Assembly (NCBI GenBank): GCA_009691315.1 | Contig: SICT01000035.1 | Span: 1 to 9,814, forward strand | Origin: Candidatus Uhrbacteria bacterium | GTDB lineage: Bacteria; Patescibacteriota; Patescibacteriia; 2-12-FULL-60-25 | DNA: 9,814 bases | Direction of reading: 5' to 3' | Shown: positions 5,142-9,814 of the stretch, in pieces | How the letters are laid out: every line of letters begins with the position of its first letter | Numbering within the stretch: position 1 is the stretch's first letter | Translations under genes and position numbers: made by a program | Notes under the pieces: generated by a model | Seen by the model: the letters and a program-made list of their open reading frames with translations, nothing else | The model's database searches: none | What the model was told of the DNA's origin: nothing

Positions 5142-6470
5142 TTAAACTCCCGGAATTGGAAACGTGAGGCACAACTCGCGGACTTCATTTTGCAGATCTG
5201 AATAGAAAGAATCTGCTTCAAGCGTTTGTTTAAATTTTTTGATCACCTCTTGCCGCGCTTCCTTATCCGCGGGCATTCGCACATTCGCAATATGATCGCT
5301 CACACGTTTGATCCACTCAGCGAGTTGTTTCATTTCTTTTTCTCCCATGCCACGCGTTGTTGCGGCAGGAGAGCCTAAGCGAAGACCGCTGGGATAAAAA
5401 GGGGAGCTTGGATCATTGGGAATGGTATTTTTGTTGGCGTAGATGCCGGCACGTTCGAGTGCCAAGTGGAGGAATAATCCGCGTCCCGGACCGCTTGGCG
5501 TCAGGTCCATTAAGATCAAATGATTGTCCGTTCCGCCGGATACGAGTTTGAATCCATGTGTGACGAGTGAGTCAGCTAGGATCTTCGCATTTTGAACAAC
5601 GCGCTTCGTATATTCTTTAAATGCCGGTTGGCTCGCTTCCTCAAGCATGACCGCAATGCCCGCGATCGTATTCATATGCGGTCCGCCTTGGAGCATGGGG
5701 AAAATCGCACGATCAATTTTTTCTCCCAGTTCCGGATTTTTTTGCAAGCCTTTTTCTGTCACCATGACGAGCGCGCCACGCGGCCCACGCAATGTCTTAT
5801 GTGTCGTTGTGCTAACGATATGGACATAAGGTACTGGACTTTCATGCGCCCCACCCGCGATCAACCCGGCGATGTGCGAAATATCTGCCGCAAGATACGC
5901 TCCAACTTCATCGGCAATTTCGGCAAAGGCTTTAAAGGGAATAGCGCGCGGAATGGCTGTGCCGCCGCACCAGATCAATTTTGGTTTTTCCCGTCGAGCG
6001 ATTTCACGCACCTCGTTTAAATCTTCGTGGCCATCAACCGTCATATGATACGGAAGACTTTTCCAAAAGAGGGACGTCGCAGAAACTTTCCAACCGTGCG
6101 TCAAATGGCCGCCGCTCAACAGATCTAATCCCATGATTGGATCATGCGGTTCGCACGTTGCCAGATACACAGCGAGATTTGCCGGACTCCCTGAATAGCC
6201 TTGGACATTCGCATGTGGCACTCCAAATAATTTCTTCGCGCGATCACGAGCCGTGTTTTCCACTTTATCCACCACTGCGTTGCCCGCATAATAGCGTTTG
6301 CCTGGATAGCCTTCGGCATATTTATCTGTGAGCACCGTGCCGAGCGCTTCCAGCACCGCTTTTGACACATGATTTTCCGAGGGAATAATCATCAAGCCTT
6401 CCTGTTGACGTTTAATTTCTTCGTCAATCAGTCGTGCGATGAGAGGATCTTGTTGAGAAAGATAGATCAT
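5142..6470 (-). CDS. glyA: Serine hydroxymethyltransferase
   Basis: A 442-residue PLP enzyme interconverting serine plus tetrahydrofolate with glycine plus 5,10-methylene-tetrahydrofolate in the cytoplasm. Visible motifs are IPSENH (29-34), KYAEGYPGKRYYAG (50-63), GYSGSPANLAVY (91-102), GGHLTHG (120-126), ADISHIAGLIAGG (195-207) and TTTHKTLRGPRG (221-232). K225 forms the PLP Schiff base, and D196 and H199 contact the cofactor. LRLGSPAATTRG near the C-terminal third is the family's substrate-binding arginine segment. The ATG at 6470 is chosen over an in-frame GTG at 6512 because homology begins at IARLIDEEI. No Shine-Dalgarno sequence precedes it. The length is close to the family norm. Oddity: YSGSPAN, PHDPIMGLDL and SATSLFWKSLPY resemble eukaryotic SHMT more than E. 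coli GlyA, and GNAVVDKVE replaces the usual GCEYVD. Confidence 0.95.
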   Translation of the reverse strand: MIYLSQQDPLIARLIDEEIKRQQEGLMIIPSENHVSKAVLEALGTVLTDKYAEGYPGKRYYAGNAVVDKVENTARDRAKKLFGVPHANVQGYSGSPANLAVYLATCEPHDPIMGLDLLSGGHLTHGWKVSATSLFWKSLPYHMTVDGHEDLNEVREIARREKPKLIWCGGTAIPRAIPFKAFAEIADEVGAYLAADISHIAGLIAGGAHESPVPYVHIVSTTTHKTLRGPRGALVMVTEKGLQKNPELGEKIDRAIFPMLQGGPHMNTIAGIAVMLEEASQPAFKEYTKRVVQNAKILADSLVTHGFKLVSGGTDNHLILMDLTPSGPGRGLFLHLALERAGIYANKNTIPNDPSSPFYPSGLRLGSPAATTRGMGEKEMKQLAEWIKRVSDHIANVRMPADKEARQEVIKKFKQTLEADSFYSDLQNEVRELCLTFPIPGV

Positions 6471-6535
6471 AGGGGGAATAATAAAAATAAGAGTCTGAAA
6501 AGCAATAGTCACTGATCTCTTATAACATGCAGGAG

Positions 6536-6564
6536 ATTGTAATAGACCTCCTCTCTTTTGGAAA
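6536..6564 (-). promoter_or_regulatory. Possible glyA promoter
   Basis: On the minus strand TTTCCA (6564-6559) and TACAAT (6541-6536) are 17 bp apart, predicting a start near 6529 and a leader of about 59 nt. The -35 is weak. Two AGAGGAGGT repeats lie in and just upstream of it. Confidence 0.3.
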
Positions 6565-6578
6565 GCCTAACCTCCTCT
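6546..6578 (-). repeat. Pair of 9-bp direct repeats upstream of glyA
   Basis: AGAGGAGGT occurs on the minus strand at 6554-6546 and at 6578-6570, 24 bp apart. They look like Shine-Dalgarno sequences, but no usable start codon follows: the nearest ATG is followed at once by TTA TAA. Their position around the predicted -35 suggests binding sites for a regulator. Confidence 0.45.
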
Positions 6579-6592
6579 TACCGCTAAGAGGA
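6573..6592. repeat. 8-bp hairpin with CCGC loop
   Basis: TCCTCTTA (6573-6580) pairs with TAAGAGGA (6585-6592) around CCGC. There is no T run on either strand, so it is not a terminator. One arm overlaps an AGAGGAGGT repeat. Confidence 0.45.
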
Positions 6593-6612
6593 TGGATCTG
6601 ATCTGAATGATT

Positions 6613-6644
6613 AAAAAAATTCCCCGGAGGCGTGCTCAAGGGGA
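6613..6644 (-). terminator. Intrinsic terminator of the 210-residue protein gene
   Basis: Read on the minus strand, TCCCC (6644-6640) pairs with GGGGA (6625-6621), with an inner GAG/CTC pairing. It is followed by a run of seven Ts, 17 bp after the stop codon. The stem is short, but position and T tract fit. Confidence 0.6.
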
Positions 6645-6661
6645 GTGGAATGGGCGTTGCG

Positions 6662-7294
6662 TTACTTGACTTCTATTTCTTTCAAGCCCCACCTCAGGCA
6701 CTGATCGATCATGTGCGCGATGGTGCCGGATTCCTCCTCACCATACAAATGATTGATTTGGATCAACCAATCGTTGACCGCCTCTTCTAAGGTGAGGGAG
6801 AAGCAGCCTTCACTGGGATACCCGGTCATGCGTGGCGGCACTTGGATGATCCGGTTCTGGAAACGGAGTGCGCCGGGGTAGGGAGGAATGGCTCCACCAG
6901 TGTAGCCAAGAGAGATATATCTCGTGGCCAGCTCGATCAGCGGCACCAAGCCCTCTTGCGTGTCCAGTTCGCCATCATCGCAGAACAAAACCTCCAGCGG
7001 TTTGCATCTTGACTTATCGAATTCGTGAGTGAGATCCTCGATTGATGAGCACGTCGTGAGAGGTGGCTTTTTCCGCAGGTCGAACTCGTAGAATTCGATT
7101 TTGCGCTCGAGCGACCGTTTCCATCTGATGACAATCGGTCGGAGCTGATGATCTTTTCCCACCAAATGGTGCGCGGAGAGTTCACCTTTCATTCGCCAGC
7201 TTGGAGGGAGAGTGTCCTTGAGGAATGTCCGAAGGGACTGGCCTCTGATTGGGTGACCTGGTTCCACGATGAATCGTTTGACGAGATTGATCAC
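6662..7294 (-). CDS. Unrecognised 210-residue soluble protein
   Basis: The start is a GTG at 7294-7292, fixed by a strong AAAGGAGG (7307-7300) 5 nt upstream. The protein is soluble, with no signal peptide or membrane helix. Notable segments are LVGKDHQLRPIVIRWKRSLE (44-63), KPLEVLFCDDGELD (98-111), a Gly/Pro-rich stretch GYTGGAIPPYPGALRFQNRI (130-149), and a C-terminal helix IAHMIDQCLRWGLKEIEV (192-209). VIRW-KRSLERKIEFYEFDL reads like paired beta strands. I cannot assign a family. The gene stands alone, divergent from murC, with a plausible promoter, an operator-like inverted repeat and its own terminator. This points to independent regulation. Its GC (about 50-60% in sampled lines) is close to that of murC, so recent transfer is not indicated. 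Confidence 0.75.
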   Translation of the reverse strand: MINLVKRFIVEPGHPIRGQSLRTFLKDTLPPSWRMKGELSAHHLVGKDHQLRPIVIRWKRSLERKIEFYEFDLRKKPPLTTCSSIEDLTHEFDKSRCKPLEVLFCDDGELDTQEGLVPLIELATRYISLGYTGGAIPPYPGALRFQNRIIQVPPRMTGYPSEGCFSLTLEEAVNDWLIQINHLYGEEESGTIAHMIDQCLRWGLKEIEVK

Positions 7295-7299
7295 GACTT

Positions 7300-7307
7300 C
7301 CTCCTTT
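7300..7307 (-). promoter_or_regulatory. Strong Shine-Dalgarno sequence deciding a GTG start
   Basis: AAAGGAGG on the minus strand, 5 nt before the GTG at 7294. It is the strongest ribosome binding site in the window; most other genes here have none. Confidence 0.8.
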
Positions 7308-7321
7308 GCACGTAGTTGGAC

Positions 7322-7338
7322 ATGCTAGACGTTAGCAT
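7322..7338. promoter_or_regulatory. Operator-like inverted repeat in the divergent spacer
   Basis: ATGCTA (7322-7327) and TAGCAT (7333-7338) flank 5 bp. The site covers the predicted -10 and transcription start of the minus-strand gene, a classic repressor position, and lies 60 bp upstream of murC. Confidence 0.45.
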
Positions 7339-7358
7339 AGAGCCTTGTATTTATTCAA
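7329..7358 (-). promoter_or_regulatory. Possible promoter of the 210-residue protein gene
   Basis: On the minus strand TTGAAT (7358-7353) and TAACGT (7334-7329) are 18 bp apart, with a TG one base before the -10 (7337-7336). The predicted start is near 7322, leaving room for the Shine-Dalgarno sequence at 7307-7300. The -10 is a weak match. Confidence 0.35.
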
Positions 7359-7397
7359 TATCTAGACTCTTTTCCTAAAAAACCCTACTCTATCCAC

Positions 7398-8810
7398 ATG
7401 TCATTTCAATTGCCCCGGCATATTCATCTGATTGGTGTCGGAGGTATTAATATGTCTGGCGTGGCTAAGTTACTTGTTCGGGCAGGCGTGAGCGTGAGTG
7501 CTTCAGATATTGCTAGCTCAGAAATCACGGACGAATTGATCAAGAAAAATTTTAACGTCAAGATCGGTCATACGGAAAAAAATGTCCCGGCAGAGACCCA
7601 GTTGATTATCTATTCCTCGGCGGTGCCAGAAAATAATCCAGAGCGCATGGAGGGGCGCACGCGTGGGCTGACTCAACTTAATAATTTTGAATTTCTCGCG
7701 CAATGGTTCGCGGATCACGATATTTTTTTGGTCACTGGCACGCACGGTAAAAGCACGACCACCGCGCTGACCGGACTGTTGTTGACCGAGGCGGGACTTG
7801 ATCCAACGGTTATCATCGGCAGTTGCGTTAAGGCATTTCCTGAGGGCAATGTGCGCGCGGGGCAAAGTTCTCAGGTCGTGATTGAAGGCGATGAATACGC
7901 GCAACATTTTTTATCGTTTCATCCACGCGGTTTGATTATCAATAATATCGAGTGGGATCATCCGGACGCGTTTCCAACGCTGGATGATTTGATGCAAGCC
8001 TTTCGCGATTTGCTCAAGCGAGTGCGTGATGGGGGAGTGGTGATTGCCAACGCGGATGATCCGCGAGTGGGTACGCTCATCGGCGAAGAGCGTAGCAAGC
8101 TCGAGGCGCGTGGGATTCGTATTCGTACGTTTGGTTTTGCTTCGCATGCTGATATGCAGGTGATTGATCATGTGATTCGTCCGGGCGAACAAACCTTCTC
8201 TCTGCGCGACGAGCAGGAACCTGCTTCACGCTATCTTCTGCATGTGCCTGGGCGCATCAATGTGATGAATGCGACTGCGGCAGTTAGTCTGACAAGTTTG
8301 TTTGGAGTGAACAGCGACGTGATTCGCCATGTGTTTGGATTGTTTCAGGGAATTTGGCGGCGTTTTGAAAAAATTGTTGAACAAGATGGTATCACCGTTA
8401 TTTCTGATTATGCGCATCATCCAACGGCAATAGCCGCGACCCTCGAAGCGGCCAGGCAATGGTATCCGGGACGGCGCATCGTTTTGTGTTTTCAACCACA
8501 TCAGCACAAACGCACCCAAGAATTATTTTTGGATTTTGTTCCGGCGTTTGATCGCGCGGATGTGCTTGTGCTGACAGAAATTTATGATGTGGTGGGTCGT
8601 CACGAAGATGCTGAATCTGTCTCCTCACGTGATCTTGAGCAAACGGTGAGGCATCATGATGCAGATCGGGGAGCGAAGCGCTTGCTCGAATATGCCGCGA
8701 ATCCGGAAGAAGCCTTGGCCGCTCTTCGTCGCGTACGCCTCAAAGGAGACGTCATCATTGTGATGGGTGCTGGAGATATTTATCAGATCGCAAAGAGAAT
8801 ACTCACATGA
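7398..8810 (+). CDS. murC: UDP-N-acetylmuramate--L-alanine ligase (MurC)
   Basis: A 470-residue three-domain Mur ligase, the usual MurC length. It adds L-Ala to UDP-MurNAc with ATP in the cytoplasm. The N-terminal UDP-binding domain has LIGVGGINMSGVAKLL (11-26). The central ATPase domain has the P-loop GTHGKSTTT (114-122), EGDEY (163-167) and NNIEWDH (182-188). The C-terminal domain has GRINVMNATAA (285-295), DYAHHPTAIAATL (337-349), FQPHQHKRT (365-373) and VMGAGDI (455-461). The ATG at 7398 is taken because the first strand begins within ten residues. There is no Shine-Dalgarno sequence and no convincing promoter. Oddity: EGDEY and NNIEWDH sit between MurC (EADES, TNIExDH) and the recycling ligase Mpl (EADEYD, NNLEFDH). 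The overlap with murB favours MurC; Mpl is the alternative. Confidence 0.9.
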   Translation: MSFQLPRHIHLIGVGGINMSGVAKLLVRAGVSVSASDIASSEITDELIKKNFNVKIGHTEKNVPAETQLIIYSSAVPENNPERMEGRTRGLTQLNNFEFLAQWFADHDIFLVTGTHGKSTTTALTGLLLTEAGLDPTVIIGSCVKAFPEGNVRAGQSSQVVIEGDEYAQHFLSFHPRGLIINNIEWDHPDAFPTLDDLMQAFRDLLKRVRDGGVVIANADDPRVGTLIGEERSKLEARGIRIRTFGFASHADMQVIDHVIRPGEQTFSLRDEQEPASRYLLHVPGRINVMNATAAVSLTSLFGVNSDVIRHVFGLFQGIWRRFEKIVEQDGITVISDYAHHPTAIAATLEAARQWYPGRRIVLCFQPHQHKRTQELFLDFVPAFDRADVLVLTEIYDVVGRHEDAESVSSRDLEQTVRHHDADRGAKRLLEYAANPEEALAALRRVRLKGDVIIVMGAGDIYQIAKRILT

Positions 8811-9784
8811 CAAATGAACAAATCAGATCATATCAATCTGTGATCGTCTCTGCGATCAAGAATGAACCAATGTCCAAACACACGAGTTTTCATATTGGTG
8901 GACCGGCGCGTTTGTATGCGGTGGCGCATTCGAGTGATGCGTTATGGCAAGCGGTGCAAGCTGCACAGAAATTTGATATCCCTTGGTATGTCTTTGGTGG
9001 TGGAACAAATTTATTGGTCGCTGATGCTGGATTTGACGGCGTGATGATTCAGGCGGCCAATCGCGGCGTTGAGATCAACGACACGACGGTTAAACTCGAA
9101 TCAGGAGTCATCACGGTATCTGCGGCGCGAAAGATTGTTGATGCGGGTTTGGCTGGTTTTGAATGGGCTGTTGGAGTTCCAGGAACCATCGGTGGGGCGA
9201 TTTATGGGGATGCTGGTTGTTACGGCGGAGAGATGCGCGAGGTGATCACAAGCGTTGACGCTTATCGTGTCGCTGACGGTCAACGTGTGACACTCACCAA
9301 TCAAGAATGTCAGTTTGGTTATCGAGAAAGTTTATTCAAGCACGAAGCGTACGTGATTTTTGGTTGTGCGTTGCATTTGAAAGAAGCATCTGATCAAGCA
9401 GAGAGTCAAGCGCGCTTGCATCAAGTGATGGAAAAACGCAAAGCAGATCAGCCGCAAGGTTCTTCAAGTGCGGGATGTGCGTTTAAAAATTTTGAATTTC
9501 AGGATGAAAAAGAACTCGAGATTCTTCGCCGTACGGTCGACGTGATTCCGGCATCGATGTTACGGAATAAACGGATCAGCGCAGGATGGCTCATCGAGCA
9601 GGCAAATATGAAAGGGAGACGTGTCGGCGGAGTCGAGGTGAGTATGAAGCATGGAAATTTTTTACTGACGACCAGCACCGCTCGAGCGCAAGACGTGGTT
9701 GCGTTAATTTCTCTTGTGAAAATGAACGTGCGTGACACCCTGGGGATTGAATTGCAAGAAGAGGTGCAGTATGTCGGATTTTGA
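8807..9784 (+). CDS. murB: UDP-N-acetylenolpyruvoylglucosamine reductase (MurB)
   Basis: A 325-residue FAD enzyme that reduces UDP-GlcNAc-enolpyruvate to UDP-MurNAc with NADPH, the step just before MurC. The FAD domain shows HTSFHIGGPA (25-34), FGGGTNLLVAD (63-73) and VPGTIGGAIYGDAG (124-137). The substrate domain shows QFGYRES (169-175), SSAGCAFKN (220-228), ISAGWLIEQANMKG (257-270) and LQEEVQYVG (316-324). The proton donor position, usually Ser in AGS-FKNP, is Cys224 here; E319 is the likely second catalytic acid. It lacks the extra E. coli type I segment and carries about 20 extra residues between the AGC-FKN and AGWLIEQ motifs. Its ATG overlaps the murC TGA as ATGA, so translation is probably coupled. 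Confidence 0.95.
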   Translation: MTNEQIRSYQSVIVSAIKNEPMSKHTSFHIGGPARLYAVAHSSDALWQAVQAAQKFDIPWYVFGGGTNLLVADAGFDGVMIQAANRGVEINDTTVKLESGVITVSAARKIVDAGLAGFEWAVGVPGTIGGAIYGDAGCYGGEMREVITSVDAYRVADGQRVTLTNQECQFGYRESLFKHEAYVIFGCALHLKEASDQAESQARLHQVMEKRKADQPQGSSSAGCAFKNFEFQDEKELEILRRTVDVIPASMLRNKRISAGWLIEQANMKGRRVGGVEVSMKHGNFLLTTSTARAQDVVALISLVKMNVRDTLGIELQEEVQYVGF

Positions 9785-9800
9785 TCTATAGTAGAAGTAT

Positions 9801-9814
9801 ATGACACTCAACAT
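9801..9814 (+). CDS. Possible start of the next gene (partial)
   Basis: An ATG at 9801 opens MTLN before the window ends. A TATAGT (9787-9792) lies 8 nt upstream, with no matching -35. If that is a -10, the transcript would be nearly leaderless. Too little is visible to identify a product. Confidence 0.25.

Noticed and set aside
6471..6661. Glycine or tetrahydrofolate riboswitch in the glyA leader
   Set aside because: Neither conserved core can be found in the leader; only direct repeats and a small hairpin are visible.
1..9814. CRISPR array, tRNA genes, insertion sequence or transposase
   Set aside because: No regularly spaced direct repeats, no cloverleaf-like sequence and no transposase-like reading frame were found on reading both strands.

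Overview
The window looks like chromosomal DNA from a small-genome bacterium. A Candidate Phyla Radiation (Patescibacteria)-like lineage fits best, but this is an inference from gene content and protein style, as there is no marker gene here. Pointers are a serine hydroxymethyltransferase with eukaryote-like signature motifs, divergent MurC and MurB with lineage-style substitutions, several genes without Shine-Dalgarno sequences, short spacers, and one foreign-looking GC-rich gene. There are no tRNA, rRNA or CRISPR features, and no transposase.

Layout: (1) 3-1678, the 3' end of an unrecognised gene, then a type II NADH dehydrogenase-like flavoprotein. (2) 1660-3021, a good promoter inside the end of the flavoprotein gene drives a DoxX-family membrane protein and, 6 bp later, a soluble di-iron acyl-ACP desaturase-like protein with all six iron ligands. 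Together these suggest a redox/oxygen/lipid cluster. (3) 3022-4233, a self-contained transcription unit: near-consensus promoter, a leader with a 60-nt hairpin, a Shine-Dalgarno sequence, a GC-rich gene of unknown function, then a hairpin and an intrinsic terminator. (4) 4234-4476, a gene-free stretch holding a predicted small structured RNA: its own promoter, a three-way junction with a UUCG tetraloop, and a T-rich end. (5) 4477-5103 (minus), a DUF3800 RNase H-like protein convergent with that RNA. (6) 5142-6470 (minus), glyA. (7) 6662-7294 (minus), an unrecognised 210-residue protein with a strong ribosome binding site, a terminator and an operator-like inverted repeat. (8) 7398-9784 (plus), murC and murB overlapping by ATGA. 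A further gene may begin at 9801.

How it fits together: murC-murB supply cytoplasmic peptidoglycan precursors, and glyA links serine/glycine to one-carbon units. The flavoprotein, DoxX and desaturase genes could form an oxygen-linked electron-transfer and acyl-chain-modifying set; this is a hypothesis from adjacency. The most unusual parts are the GC-rich cassette with its hairpin leader and the three-way-junction RNA next to the DUF3800 gene.
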